From: Oscillospiraceae bacterium
GTDB lineage: Bacteria > Bacillota_A > Clostridia > Oscillospirales > Oscillospiraceae
Assembly: GCA_015067895.1 (NCBI GenBank)
Contig: SVLP01000002.1
Span: 62,001-126,000 of the forward strand
Reading direction: 5' to 3'
DNA length: 64,000 bases
The position numbers were made by a program, and so were the translations under genes. Positions 33,905 through 43,518 of the stretch are shown here, piece by piece. Under the pieces are notes generated by a model, which had not been told where the DNA came from, searched no databases, and worked only from the letters and a program-made list of their open reading frames with translations. Position 1 is the stretch's first letter. Every line of letters begins with the position of its first letter.

Positions 33905-34781
33905 AGCCTTCGGTCTTGTGGTCGAGTCCTGTTTTCCCATCGCGCAGATCCCCGAGGTGGAGTCCGGAGAGCCGGATGTGCGGATCGTCCGGGCTGACCT
34001 GAGCGGTCTGCCCAAGGCCCTGCGGCGGATCACCACTCCCGGTGCCAATTACATCCGCACCTGGGGCCAGGGCGTCATGCGGGTTACCGGAGGAAATTTG
34101 ATCGAAGTCGATCCCAGCGAGGATGCCTCTGCGTCCTTCATCGGCGTCTACCTGATGGGCTCGTGCATGGGTGCGATCCTTTGTCAGAGGGGCTTCATGC
34201 TGCTCCACGGCAGCTGCGTCACCGACGGTACACGCTCCATCCTCATCACCGGTGACTCCGGCGCAGGCAAGAGCACCATGGCTGCGGAATTCCTGAAACG
34301 GGGCTGGAAGCTGCTGACGGACGATGTTGCCACCGTGTTCGATGCGGACGGGATCCCCATGGTGCAGTCCAGTTACCCTTCCCAGAAGCTGTGGCAGGAT
34401 GCCCTGGATCGCTACGAGAAGCCTGAGCACAGTGTCCATACACTTTATTCTATGGAAGCCAGAGAGAAATTCGGCATCAATGTTGCTTCCAGCTTTTATG
34501 ACGGAGCCGCTCCGTTGTCCATGGTGGTTCGTCTGCTGCCGGATGATCGGCCCTGTTCCCTGACGCCCATGGAGGGCATGACCAAGGTCGACCAGCTCCT
34601 GCGCAACACCTACCGCATCAAGCTCATCGAACAGAAGGATCTGCAGCGGCATTTTCAGCGCTGCGTCACGCTGTCCACGAAGATCCCCATGGCGCTGGCC
34701 ATCCGGGAGAACGGGAAGCAGTGTGCCGAGACCCTCTACGAAATGATAACCGATTATCTTGGAGGAATGAACCATGACTGA
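33879..34781 (+). CDS. HPr-kinase-like lasso peptide kinase (ThcoK/PadeK-like)
   Basis: A 300-residue protein with the HPr kinase/phosphorylase-type P-loop GDSGAGKST (125-133) and ILHG-type fold features (RGFMLLHGSCVTDG before the loop, KLLTDDVATVF after it). It lacks the N-terminal HPrK domain. Relatives in paeninodin-type clusters phosphorylate the C-terminal Ser of the precursor. The precursor here ends in Ser, which supports that job. It overlaps the cyclase and the PqqD genes, so translation is coupled. GGAGGG precedes the ATG. Confidence 0.8.
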   Translation: MNDTKKLYKAFGLVVESCFPIAQIPEVESGEPDVRIVRADLSGLPKALRRITTPGANYIRTWGQGVMRVTGGNLIEVDPSEDASASFIGVYLMGSCMGAILCQRGFMLLHGSCVTDGTRSILITGDSGAGKSTMAAEFLKRGWKLLTDDVATVFDADGIPMVQSSYPSQKLWQDALDRYEKPEHSVHTLYSMEAREKFGINVASSFYDGAAPLSMVVRLLPDDRPCSLTPMEGMTKVDQLLRNTYRIKLIEQKDLQRHFQRCVTLSTKIPMALAIRENGKQCAETLYEMITDYLGGMNHD

Positions 34782-35046
34782 TACCACTGTCCTGAGCCGC
34801 CGGGCGGGTCTGATGACCGCCGATATGAACGGCTCCGCCGTCATGATGGATATCATGACCGGCAAGTATTACAATCTGGGCGAGGTCGGCGGCCGCATCT
34901 GGGAGCTGCTGGAGGAGCCCATGACCGTGGGTGCACTGGTGGAAAAGCTCACCGGGGAGTATGACGTCTCCGCCGAGCAGTGCCGCGCTGACATCGCGCC
35001 CTTCCTGAAGACCCTGCTGGAACGGGGACTGCTGGTGGAAGGCTGA
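34774..35046 (+). CDS. PqqD-like RiPP recognition element (lasso B1)
   Basis: A 90-residue PqqD-family winged-helix protein that binds the leader peptide and presents the precursor to the protease and cyclase. Typical features are MMDIMTGKYYNLGEVGGRIWELLEEPMTVGALVEKLTGEYDV and PFLKTLLERGLLVE. It overlaps the kinase gene by eight bases. GGAGGAATG precedes its start. Confidence 0.9.
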   Translation: MTDTTVLSRRAGLMTADMNGSAVMMDIMTGKYYNLGEVGGRIWELLEEPMTVGALVEKLTGEYDVSAEQCRADIAPFLKTLLERGLLVEG

Positions 35047-35068
35047 TCGAAAGGGGAGAGGGGAACTG

Positions 35069-35491
35069 CTGAAGAAATTCCTACGGATGCCCCTGCAGCA
35101 GAAGCTGCTTGTGCTGCAGATCCCGGTGCTGATGGTCTGGTACTATTTCCGTGTGCACAACCGTCCCTTCTCTGAGCTTGCACCCAGGATCGGAACGCTC
35201 GGATTTGAGACGCCTCTGGAGAAGACCTCCCGGAACGCATGGCTGATCCACGAGCTGATGGAGGCGGCCTTCCGCAGACTCAAATGGAAGGACTCCTGTC
35301 TGATCCGGGCCCTGACCGCGAAAAAGCTGCTGAACCGGATGGGGGAGAGGTGTACGCTGTATATGGGCGTGACCAAGGTGCCCGGACAGGCCATGGCGGC
35401 CCACGCCTGGCTCCGCTGCGGCAGACTGTATGTCACCGGCGGCGAGATCCGTTCCTACTATACCGTCACCGCCACCTTTGGTGATGCATAA
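35069..35491 (+). CDS. Lasso leader protease (B2, transglutaminase-like Cys protease)
   Basis: About 140 residues. The catalytic pair is visible as Cys77 in WKDSCLIRALTAKKLL and His112 in AHAWLRCG, matching the B2 family. The homology (LKKFLRMPLQQKLL) and a strong GGGGAGAGGGG point to a start at CTG 35069 (or CTG 35066). The first ATG (35087) lies 23 bases after the ribosome site and cuts into the conserved start. It removes the leader to free the core N-terminus for cyclisation. Last gene of the cluster. Confidence 0.78.
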   Translation: MKKFLRMPLQQKLLVLQIPVLMVWYYFRVHNRPFSELAPRIGTLGFETPLEKTSRNAWLIHELMEAAFRRLKWKDSCLIRALTAKKLLNRMGERCTLYMGVTKVPGQAMAAHAWLRCGRLYVTGGEIRSYYTVTATFGDA

Positions 35492-35496
35492 CTGCA

Positions 35497-35541
35497 AAGC
35501 GACCGCGCACTTCCGCAGAGAAGTGCGCGGTCGCTTACTTT
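35497..35541 (+). terminator. Strong intrinsic terminator ending the lasso cluster
   Basis: Seventeen-base arms AAGCGACCGCGCACTTC and GAAGTGCGCGGTCGCTT around CGCAGA, followed by ACTTTT. Confidence 0.85.
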
Positions 35542-35586
35542 TATGAAAAGATCCTGAAAAAACGGCTGTTTCCAAATAAAAGACAC

Positions 35587-35615
35587 TTGACTTCTGGATA
35601 TGCACATGGTAGGAT
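35587..35615 (+). promoter_or_regulatory. Promoter of the subtilase gene
   Basis: TTGACT (35587-35592), 17-base spacer and TAGGAT (35610-35615). A small hairpin (GGAGCGG/CCGCTCC, about 35653-35674) lies in the 5' leader. Confidence 0.5.
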
Positions 35616-35721
35616 GTTACATATTTGTTAATTCATGTATACAAGTATATCCCGGAGCGGTTCGTCAGCCGCTCCTGATATAATGCTGCAGCCGCAGCAG
35701 AAAACAAAAGGAGGAAAACGT

Positions 35722-38700
35722 ATGAAGCATCACACCCGTAAGCTGCTCGCCCTGGTTCTGGCCGTTTGCATGCTGCTGAGCCTGGCTGCGCCCGCCGCCG
35801 CCGCTCCCGCAGGCAAGGTCACCTTCACCCAGGTCGACAACAGCACCGTCACCGCCGGTCTTCTGACCAAAGCCGACGATGAGATCAACACCCTGGAAGA
35901 GTTCGTGGACAAGGACGTCGTCCGTGTCTCCATCTTCCTGGACGGCAAGTCCACCATCATGGCGGGCTACGCCACCACTGATATCGCTGCCAATTCTCAG
36001 GCCATGGCCTATCGCGCCAACCTGAAGGATCAGCAGGCTGAGATCACCGCCGCAATCGAGCGCAAGCTCGGTGAGAAGCTGGATGTGGTCTGGAACCTGA
36101 CCCTGGCTGCCAATATCATCTCTGCAAACGTCAAGTATGGCCAGATCGAGGCCATCGAGGCCGTCAAGGGCGTCAGCAAGGTTCTGATCGAGACCCGCTA
36201 CAGCCCCGACGTTGTCAAGACCGAGGAGAAGGCTGATCCCAACATGTCCACCTCCTCCGCCCAGATCGGCTCCGCCGCTGCCTGGGCTGCCGGTTACACC
36301 GGTGCCGGTTCCCGGATCGCCGTCATCGACACCGGCTCCGACATCGACCATCAGTCCCTGGACGCCGCTGCCTTTGAGTATTCTCTTGCAGTCAACGCCG
36401 AGAAGCTGGGCATGAGCTATGAGGAGTATGTCGCCTCCCTGGATCTGCTGGACGCTGATGAGATCGCTGCTGTCGCCGCCGATCTGAACGCTCCCGTCAG
36501 CTCCGAGGCTTACATCAACTCCAAGCTGGCTTTCGGCTACAACTACATCGACAAGAGCCTGGTCGTCCATCACGACAACGACTCCCAGGGCTCCCACGGC
36601 TCCCACGTTGCCGGTATCGCCACCGCCAACACCTACATCCCCGCCGAGGACGGCTTCGTCAGCTCTCTGGATGCCGCCATGGTGCAGGGCGTTGCCCCCG
36701 ATGCCCAGCTGGTCACCATGAAGGTCTTCGGCAAGGCCGGCGGTGCCTATGACTCCGACTACATGGCCGCCATCGAGGACGCCATCGTCCTGGGCTGCGA
36801 CGCCGCCAACCTGTCCCTGGGCTCCGGCAACCCCGGCACCTCCCGCAATGCCTCTGCCGAGTATCAGGCCATCATGGAGAGTCTGACCGAGGCCGGTATC
36901 GTTGTCGCCATGTCCGCCGGTAACTCCGGCACCTGGGTCGAGAACGCCTACAACGTCGGCTACCTGTACGCCGAGGACGTCTCCATGCAGACCAACGGCT
37001 CTCCCGGCTCCTTCACCAACTCCCTGTCCGTGGCTTCCGTCGACAACGACGGCACCACCGGCTACTACGTTACCGTCGGCGATCTGATGGTCGTCTACAA
37101 CGAGACCGATTACTCCAACGCTCCCTTCACCACCATCGCCGGTGAGCACGAGTACATCCTGATCGACGGTGTCGGCACCCCCGAGGACTTCGCCGCTGTG
37201 GGCGAGGCTCTGACCGGCAAGATCGCACTGTGCTCCCGCGGCACCACCTCTTTCTTTGAGAAGGCCGTCGCCGCCGTTGACGCCGGTGCCATCGCCACCT
37301 TCATCTACAACAATCAGTCCGGCATCATCAACATGGATCTGACTGATTATCCCTACACCCAGCCCGTCGCCTCCCTGACCCAGGCTGACGGCAACGCCAT
37401 CCGCGCCGCCTCCACTCCCGTCACCGACGAGGAAGGCAATGTCCTGTACTACACCGGCACCATGACTGTCGCCTCTGATATGGGTTCCGGTCAGTTTGGC
37501 AGCGACTACTACACCATGTCCTCCTTCTCCTCCTGGGGCGTTCCCGGTTCCCTGGAGCTGAAGCCCGAGATCACCGCCCCCGGCGGCTCCATCTACTCCA
37601 TCAACGGCGTGGATACCTCCGGCAAGGCCTACGAGGTCATGTCCGGTACCTCCATGGCTTCTCCCCAGGTGGCCGGTATGGCTGCCGTCGTGGCCCAGTA
37701 CATCCGTGAGAACGGCCTGGAAGCCAAGACCGGCCTGTCCGCCCGTCAGCTGGCCCAGAGTCTGCTGATGTCCACCGCCGAGCCCATGCTGGCCAATGCC
37801 TCCTCCTACTACTCTGTCATGCAGCAGGGTGCTGGCCTGGGCAACGTTGGCGCAGCCATCTCCGCTGACTCCTACATCACCATGGCCGACGGCTCCAATG
37901 CCGGTGCCGCTGACGGCAAGGTCAAGGTCGAGCTGGGCGACGATCCCACCCGCACCGGTGCCTACACCGCCACCTTCACCATCAACAACCTGACCGATGT
38001 CGAGAAGGCATTCGATCTGGGTGCCGACTTCTTCATCCAGGCTCCCACCTCCGACGGTGTCAATATGTACATGTACACCGCCACCGCCCTGATCGGCGCT
38101 GACGTGACCTGGACGGTCGACGGCATCGAGGTTGAGCCCAACGGCAGCTATGCAGGCTGCGACTTCAACGGCGACGGCGTCGTCAACTCCGACGACGGCC
38201 AGGCCATCCTGGACTACGCCACCGGCGTTGCCGAGGCGCTGAACAACCAGGCCAAGGCCGACATCGACGTCGACGGCGACATCGATTCTTATGACGCCTA
38301 CCTGTTCCTGAAGAACCTGAACACTGCCAACGCACTGGTTCCCGCAGGCGGCAGCGCCGAGGTCACCGTGAACTTCTCCCTGTCCGACAGCTGGAAGGCA
38401 ACCTTGGATTACTACTACCCCAACGGCACCTACATCCAGGGCTACATCTTCGCTGAGAGCCTGACCGACGCTGAGGGCGTCGCCGGCACCAGCCATTCCA
38501 TCCCCGTCCTGGGCTTCTTCGGCAACTGGGCTGATCCCAGCATGTACGATGTTGGCTCCTACCAGGTCTACGCCACCGGCGAGGAGACCCGGATCCCCTA
38601 CCTGGGTGATCCCGAGGGCAACACCTTCCTGGTGACCTACGCCAGCGAGCCCGGCGCCAAGTACATCTTCGGCGGCAACCCCCTGGTTCCCGATGCTGTC

Positions 38701-41700
38701 TACATGCCCGAGCGCAACGCCATCAACTCCGCTGACATGATCTCCGGCGTCAGCTTCATCGCCATCCGCAACGCCGCCGCCTCCCGCTTCGTCGCAGTCA
38801 ACGAGACCACCGGCGAGCTGCTGGGCGAGGGCCTGCCCGGCGCCGTTTCCTCCGCCTACTACTATGTCAACGGCGGCTACTGGAACAACACCGGCTACAC
38901 CCTGAGCACCCAGGTGGGCCTGAACACGGCCTCCGAAGGCGACGTCATCTCCATGGGTCTGACCCTGGCTCCCGAGTACTACGTCGACGCTGAGGGCAAT
39001 GTTGACTGGAACGCCCTGGGCGAGGGTGCCACCTTCGGCACCACCATGATCGTGGACAACACCGCCCCCGAGCTGGAGGATGTCCAGCTGAGCTTCCTGA
39101 GCAACAACCTGACCATCACTGCCTCCGACAACGAGTATGTCTCCGCCGTCGCCCTGTACAACAAGGCAGGCAGCCAGCTGCTGGCCTACGACGGTGCAAA
39201 GCAGGAGATCGCCAAGGGCGAGTCCGCCGAGTATGTCCTGTCCATGGACGGCCTGAAGGGCAGCAAGTTCCTGCTGCAGGTCACCGACTATGCCATGAAC
39301 ACCACCACCTACCTGCTGGAGATGCAGTTGGGCGGTGCGGAAGAGTTGCCCGGCATGATCGCCTACGATCTGGATAACGGCTACTGGACTACCTTCACCA
39401 AGGACTCCGTCTACGAGGAGCTGGCTGAGTACGCCTCCGCCGATCAGACCTTCTTCGCAGCCACCATCGTCGATCACATCGTCTTCGCATCCACCGACAG
39501 CGGCGACCTGTACGTCATGCCCGAGACCGATCTGACCGACACCACCTTCGTCACCAACGTGGGCACCGTCCTGCTGGATATGGCCTACAACAAGGCTGAC
39601 GACAACATCTACGCCGTCGAACAGAACGGCCAGCTGGTCACCGTCGACAAGCTCACCGGTGCCATCGAGGTCATCGGCGAGATCGGCGTCCTGACCAACA
39701 CCCTGGCCTGCGATGCCAACGGCACCTTCTACTGCAACGAGTTCGGCACCGGTGCTGTCTATTCCTTCACCCTGGATACCCTGGATGCTCCCGAGGTGCT
39801 GGTCGCGGATGTGGGCATCGATTCCCAGTATGTCCAGACCATGGAGTGTGACCCCAACACCGGCATGCTGTGCTGGAACAGCTACTACGTGCTCTCCTTC
39901 ATGGGCTACACCTTCGGCATCGCCTACTACTACGAGATCGATCCTGCCACCGGCGAGTTCACCCAGTACGAGGATCTGTGGTACGAGATGTCCTGTCTGA
40001 TTATCCCCGAAAAGGCCGAGGGCGGCAGCTGGAGCGCTCCCACCGACGAGGTTACCAGCATCGCTGTCTCTCCCGCTGAGCTGGGTCTCATCAAGGGCGG
40101 CTCCGCACAGCTGACTGCTTCCGTCCTGCCCTGGACTGCCACCGACCGCACCGTCACCTGGGTCTCCTCTGACGAGGCTGTCGCCACCGTCGACGAGAAC
40201 GGTGTTGTCACCGCTGTCGGCGTCGGTACGGCTGAGATCACCGCCACCTCCAACCTGGATCCCAGCTTCTCCGCTTCCTCCATCGTCACCGTTTCCACCC
40301 TGAACTACACCCTGAACGGTGTCCTGCAGGATGCCGAGGGCAACCCCATGTTCTTCGACTGGAACCTGGAGACCGATGAGACCTGGAACGCCGGTGTTGC
40401 CATGAACACCTCCATCGCCGCTGCTGCTTACGACACCCTGGGCGGTTACGTCTACGTTCAGGACGGCTCCAGCTCCGGCATCATGAACAAGGTCGATCCT
40501 GCCACCGGTGAGACCGTCGAGTACGGCCCCGCCTGTGCCTTCGGCGCCCCCATGTTCGACCTGGCCGCCATGAAGATGTTCGCCTCCGCCGAGGCTCCCA
40601 TGACCATGGGCATCTACAATGCCTACGTCATGATCCCCAGCGATCCCATGCTGAACACCTTCAACCAGGGCTGGAACCTGGCCTCCTACCTGAGCCAGTA
40701 CACCGGCGGCAGCAAGTTCGTTGCCATCACCTCCATGGGTGCCTACTCCGAGACTGAGGAGTTGGTCTTCGCTCTGGACAATGCCGGTTATATCTGGGCC
40801 CTGTTCTATGACGGCACCACCTCCATCGGCTTCGACTTCATCCCCACCGATCTGGATCTGAGCTTCCCCATGAACGGCAACAACCAGTACTGCTCCCTGG
40901 TCGATGCCAATGACGGCAGCCTGTTCCTGTCCTACTTCACCGGCGAGACCAACGAGATCTACCACCTGGCTCCCACCGATGACGGCTCCGCCTTCACCGC
41001 TGCCCGCGTCGCTGATGTGGGTGCCGATGTCTGGCCCGCCGCTCTGCTGACCGCCTCCACCAACGTGGCCGAGGAAGCCAACTGGAACGTTGCTCCCGTC
41101 ATGACCGCTGAGGCCGCTCCCGTTGTCCGCGATGAGCTGTCCGGCTTCTGCGCCGCCGCTGAGATCACCGCCGAGGCCAAGGCTGCCAAGGCCGAGCAGA
41201 TGGCTGCCGACGCTGCTACCGATTCCGACGAGCCCATCGTGAACGCCGTTGAGTCCACCGTGACCTTCGACATCACCGCTGACGTCCTGACCACTAACGG
41301 TGTCATGGACATCACCTGGGATACCGATGCTCTGGAGCTGACCGGCTTCATCAGCACCGCTGACTACACCTCCAAGCTGGTCTCCGACGGTGCCATCACC
41401 TTCGGCTTCGTGGATCTGGCTGGCTACGAGGTCGGTGACACCATCGCCACCCTGACCTTCAAGGCCAACTCCGATGATGTCTCCTCCTTCAACGTCAACT
41501 ACCGCGAGATCAACGACGGTATCGCCGTTGAGCCCGAGGAGCCTACCGTTCCCGCCGAGCCCAAGGTCATCGCCTCCGGCTGGTCCGGCTATACCACCTG
41601 GGAGCTGACCGACGACGGTGTCCTGACCTTCGCTCCCTCCGGCGAGACCCTGGACAACGGCCAGTGCAACATGAAGAACTACTGGAAGGAGAACGGCGTC

Positions 41701-42012
41701 CTGAACCTGCCCTGGGGCGATTACGCTGACATGATCTCCACCGTGGTCATCGAGGACGGCATCACCGCCATCGGCCAGATGGCCTTCTACGGCATGGACA
41801 ACCTCCAGACCGTGGTTCTGGCTGACTCCGTCACCGAGATCCGCAACTACGCCTTCAAGAACGCCGCCGCTCTGACCTCCATCAACCTGGAGAACGTGGA
41901 TTACATCCGTGAGGGTGCCTTCTACGGCTGCTCCGCTCTGTCCGATGTGACTCTGGCTGACAATGCCACCGTCGAGGACTGGGCCTTCGCAAAGACCGGT
42001 GTCAACCCCTAA
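35722..42012 (+). CDS. Giant secreted subtilase (S8) with PA, dockerin-like, Big2, cohesin-like and LRR domains
   Basis: A 2096-residue exported serine protease of the lactocepin-like group. A signal peptide (1-28) is followed by a propeptide-like region. The S8 triad is D203 (VIDTGSD), H292 (SHGSHVAG) and S644 (GTSMASPQ), with a PA insert at about 460-575. A dockerin-like pair of calcium loops (DFNGDGVVNSDD and DIDVDGDIDSYD) is at about 814-870. A Big2 domain follows at about 1443-1525, a cohesin-like domain at about 1839-1940 and BspA-type leucine-rich repeats at about 2013-2096. No LPxTG or SLH anchor is seen. A single ATG with AAGGAGG sets the start. Likely surface protein degradation. 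Confidence 0.87.
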   Translation: MKHHTRKLLALVLAVCMLLSLAAPAAAAPAGKVTFTQVDNSTVTAGLLTKADDEINTLEEFVDKDVVRVSIFLDGKSTIMAGYATTDIAANSQAMAYRANLKDQQAEITAAIERKLGEKLDVVWNLTLAANIISANVKYGQIEAIEAVKGVSKVLIETRYSPDVVKTEEKADPNMSTSSAQIGSAAAWAAGYTGAGSRIAVIDTGSDIDHQSLDAAAFEYSLAVNAEKLGMSYEEYVASLDLLDADEIAAVAADLNAPVSSEAYINSKLAFGYNYIDKSLVVHHDNDSQGSHGSHVAGIATANTYIPAEDGFVSSLDAAMVQGVAPDAQLVTMKVFGKAGGAYDSDYMAAIEDAIVLGCDAANLSLGSGNPGTSRNASAEYQAIMESLTEAGIVVAMSAGNSGTWVENAYNVGYLYAEDVSMQTNGSPGSFTNSLSVASVDNDGTTGYYVTVGDLMVVYNETDYSNAPFTTIAGEHEYILIDGVGTPEDFAAVGEALTGKIALCSRGTTSFFEKAVAAVDAGAIATFIYNNQSGIINMDLTDYPYTQPVASLTQADGNAIRAASTPVTDEEGNVLYYTGTMTVASDMGSGQFGSDYYTMSSFSSWGVPGSLELKPEITAPGGSIYSINGVDTSGKAYEVMSGTSMASPQVAGMAAVVAQYIRENGLEAKTGLSARQLAQSLLMSTAEPMLANASSYYSVMQQGAGLGNVGAAISADSYITMADGSNAGAADGKVKVELGDDPTRTGAYTATFTINNLTDVEKAFDLGADFFIQAPTSDGVNMYMYTATALIGADVTWTVDGIEVEPNGSYAGCDFNGDGVVNSDDGQAILDYATGVAEALNNQAKADIDVDGDIDSYDAYLFLKNLNTANALVPAGGSAEVTVNFSLSDSWKATLDYYYPNGTYIQGYIFAESLTDAEGVAGTSHSIPVLGFFGNWADPSMYDVGSYQVYATGEETRIPYLGDPEGNTFLVTYASEPGAKYIFGGNPLVPDAVYMPERNAINSADMISGVSFIAIRNAAASRFVAVNETTGELLGEGLPGAVSSAYYYVNGGYWNNTGYTLSTQVGLNTASEGDVISMGLTLAPEYYVDAEGNVDWNALGEGATFGTTMIVDNTAPELEDVQLSFLSNNLTITASDNEYVSAVALYNKAGSQLLAYDGAKQEIAKGESAEYVLSMDGLKGSKFLLQVTDYAMNTTTYLLEMQLGGAEELPGMIAYDLDNGYWTTFTKDSVYEELAEYASADQTFFAATIVDHIVFASTDSGDLYVMPETDLTDTTFVTNVGTVLLDMAYNKADDNIYAVEQNGQLVTVDKLTGAIEVIGEIGVLTNTLACDANGTFYCNEFGTGAVYSFTLDTLDAPEVLVADVGIDSQYVQTMECDPNTGMLCWNSYYVLSFMGYTFGIAYYYEIDPATGEFTQYEDLWYEMSCLIIPEKAEGGSWSAPTDEVTSIAVSPAELGLIKGGSAQLTASVLPWTATDRTVTWVSSDEAVATVDENGVVTAVGVGTAEITATSNLDPSFSASSIVTVSTLNYTLNGVLQDAEGNPMFFDWNLETDETWNAGVAMNTSIAAAAYDTLGGYVYVQDGSSSGIMNKVDPATGETVEYGPACAFGAPMFDLAAMKMFASAEAPMTMGIYNAYVMIPSDPMLNTFNQGWNLASYLSQYTGGSKFVAITSMGAYSETEELVFALDNAGYIWALFYDGTTSIGFDFIPTDLDLSFPMNGNNQYCSLVDANDGSLFLSYFTGETNEIYHLAPTDDGSAFTAARVADVGADVWPAALLTASTNVAEEANWNVAPVMTAEAAPVVRDELSGFCAAAEITAEAKAAKAEQMAADAATDSDEPIVNAVESTVTFDITADVLTTNGVMDITWDTDALELTGFISTADYTSKLVSDGAITFGFVDLAGYEVGDTIATLTFKANSDDVSSFNVNYREINDGIAVEPEEPTVPAEPKVIASGWSGYTTWELTDDGVLTFAPSGETLDNGQCNMKNYWKENGVLNLPWGDYADMISTVVIEDGITAIGQMAFYGMDNLQTVVLADSVTEIRNYAFKNAAALTSINLENVDYIREGAFYGCSALSDVTLADNATVEDWAFAKTGVNP

Positions 42013-42026
42013 ATCCCCAAGCATCT

Positions 42027-42053
42027 GGGCGGCCCAATCGGGCCGCCCTTTTT
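42027..42053 (+). terminator. Intrinsic terminator after the subtilase
   Basis: Stem GGGCGGCCC/GGGCCGCCC with loop AATC, followed by TTTTT. Confidence 0.85.
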
Positions 42054-42066
42054 GTGTTCGATATCC

Positions 42067-42095
42067 TTGCACTGAGGAGAAATGTTTGCTATAAT
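42067..42095 (+). promoter_or_regulatory. Promoter of the Gly-rich membrane protein gene
   Basis: TTGCAC (42067-42072), 17-base spacer and perfect TATAAT (42090-42095). Confidence 0.7.
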
Positions 42096-42123
42096 GAGGA
42101 AAAACAAGAGGGAGGAATGCGCT

Positions 42124-42813
42124 ATGGCAAGAGGCGGCGGGGGAGGAGGACGTTCCGGCGGCGGCTTCCGTGGAGGCGGTTTTCGCGGCGGCGGCTTCGG
42201 CGCACACCATTATGGTCACAGAAATACGACCCGCTTTGGTACCTGCGCCAGTCGGCTCAATCTGCTGTTCCTGCCGATCTGGCTGCTGCTTCTCATTCTG
42301 GTTCAATGTTCCAATATCCCCCAGAATGTCAGCTACGACGAAAGCCGCTTCGAGGCATTCGCCGGCAGCCAATATGACCAGGCATTCTCCGATTCCGCAG
42401 CATACGAGGACAATCTGCTTCTGGCCTTCCTGGTCTATGAGGATCGCAGTGATTTCTCCTACATGACCTGGGTCGGGGATCATATCCGCAGCGAGACCTT
42501 CGCGCTTCTGGGCGGAAATGAGACCCTGCTCGGACAGACGCTGGAGAATGAGATTGCCTATGGGTACGGCCCGACCTTGAGTACCGACCTTGAGCAGGTT
42601 CTGGATACCCTCGCCGCCGGGATCATCGATGCATCACCGGAGGGGAGCCATACCTGCATGGAGGATCATTCCGGGACGGGCTCCTATCTCATCAACAACT
42701 CGGAGCTTGCCCTCCACAGCTCCCGGCTGAACAACGCCCTTACGGATTTCACGGAGCGCACCGGCATCCCCATCGTCCTGGTGGTGGAGGATGCAGCGGA
42801 TATTTTTGGCTGA
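42124..42813 (+). CDS. Gly-rich membrane protein, possibly TPM-like
   Basis: A 229-residue protein with a Gly/Arg-rich start (MARGGGGGGRSGGGFRGGGF), one hydrophobic helix (about 50-67) and an extracytoplasmic part. Its end, NNALTDFTERTGIPIVLVVED, resembles the start of the TPM domain of YgcG-type membrane proteins but is cut short. The function is not recognised. ATG at 42124 follows GGGAGGAATG. A good promoter lies upstream. The tail ends about 75 bases before the XRE regulator. Confidence 0.55.
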   Translation: MARGGGGGGRSGGGFRGGGFRGGGFGAHHYGHRNTTRFGTCASRLNLLFLPIWLLLLILVQCSNIPQNVSYDESRFEAFAGSQYDQAFSDSAAYEDNLLLAFLVYEDRSDFSYMTWVGDHIRSETFALLGGNETLLGQTLENEIAYGYGPTLSTDLEQVLDTLAAGIIDASPEGSHTCMEDHSGTGSYLINNSELALHSSRLNNALTDFTERTGIPIVLVVEDAADIFG

Positions 42814-42839
42814 TTTTTCCCGATGCAACCGATAGTTGC

Positions 42840-42868
42840 TTGTGAAATCCGAAGCTTTCTGCTACGAT
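42840..42868 (+). promoter_or_regulatory. Promoter of the XRE regulator gene
   Basis: TTGTGA (42840-42845), 17-base spacer and TACGAT (42863-42868). Confidence 0.45.
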
Positions 42869-42887
42869 ATAGCCGGAGGTGAAGACC

Positions 42888-43505
42888 ATGAAGCTCCACG
42901 AGCGCATCAAGGAAAACCGCATCCGCTGCGGCCTGACCCAGGAGGAGCTGGCGGAAAAAATGGAGGTCAGCCGCCAGGCGGTGACCAAGTGGGAGCAGGG
43001 CAAGTCCGCCCCCAGCACGGAGAATCTCTTCCGACTGGCGGATATCTTCGGCACCACAGTGGATCTGCTTCTGCCGAAGGAGGAGCCTGCCAAGCCCGAA
43101 AAGCGTTTTGATGCAGAGGGCGTTCTGCTCGTCATCGGCATCTTCCTGCTGACCCATGTGCTGGGCCGGGTGTTCTATACCGTCGAGCCCACCTTCTCCC
43201 TGGATCAGTGGCTGCTGCGCTATGAAGTGAGCCAGTTCGCCTACCTCTACGGCTGGCTCCAGGGCCATGGGCTGTTCTGGTACTGCATGGCCCTGTGCGT
43301 CCTTCCGGCTTTGTTTGGAAAGCGCAGACTGGCCCTGACGGCCTCCATCGGCTTTACAGTCGGAATCCCGGTAGGGGAGTGGCTGGGCCCGAATCCCGCC
43401 GGAGCCGTCACCGGAAATACCCACTACGGCTGGGCCATCTGGGGCGGCATCTTCCTGGGCTCCATTCTGCTGGGCCTGATCCTGGAGCGGCTGAAGCGGG
43501 AATGA
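42888..43505 (+). CDS. XRE-family regulator with C-terminal membrane domain
   Basis: A 205-residue protein. An N-terminal HTH of the Cro/C1 type (GLTQEELAEKMEVSRQAVTKWEQGKSAPSTENLFRLADIF, about 17-56) is joined to three or four membrane helices (about 78-200). Such membrane-tethered XRE proteins usually regulate a neighbour or respond to envelope state. The ATG at 42888 is chosen since GGAGGTGA lies seven bases upstream, while the GTG at 42879 is part of that site. A terminator follows. Confidence 0.85.
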   Translation: MKLHERIKENRIRCGLTQEELAEKMEVSRQAVTKWEQGKSAPSTENLFRLADIFGTTVDLLLPKEEPAKPEKRFDAEGVLLVIGIFLLTHVLGRVFYTVEPTFSLDQWLLRYEVSQFAYLYGWLQGHGLFWYCMALCVLPALFGKRRLALTASIGFTVGIPVGEWLGPNPAGAVTGNTHYGWAIWGGIFLGSILLGLILERLKRE

Positions 43506-43518
43506 CAAATCCATACCG

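Noticed and set aside
35665..42483. A 2272-residue open frame on the minus strand
   Set aside because: It is exactly antisense to the subtilase gene and arises from its GC-rich third-base bias. The translation is a low-complexity Gly/Val/Asp/His mix, with no ribosome site or domain.
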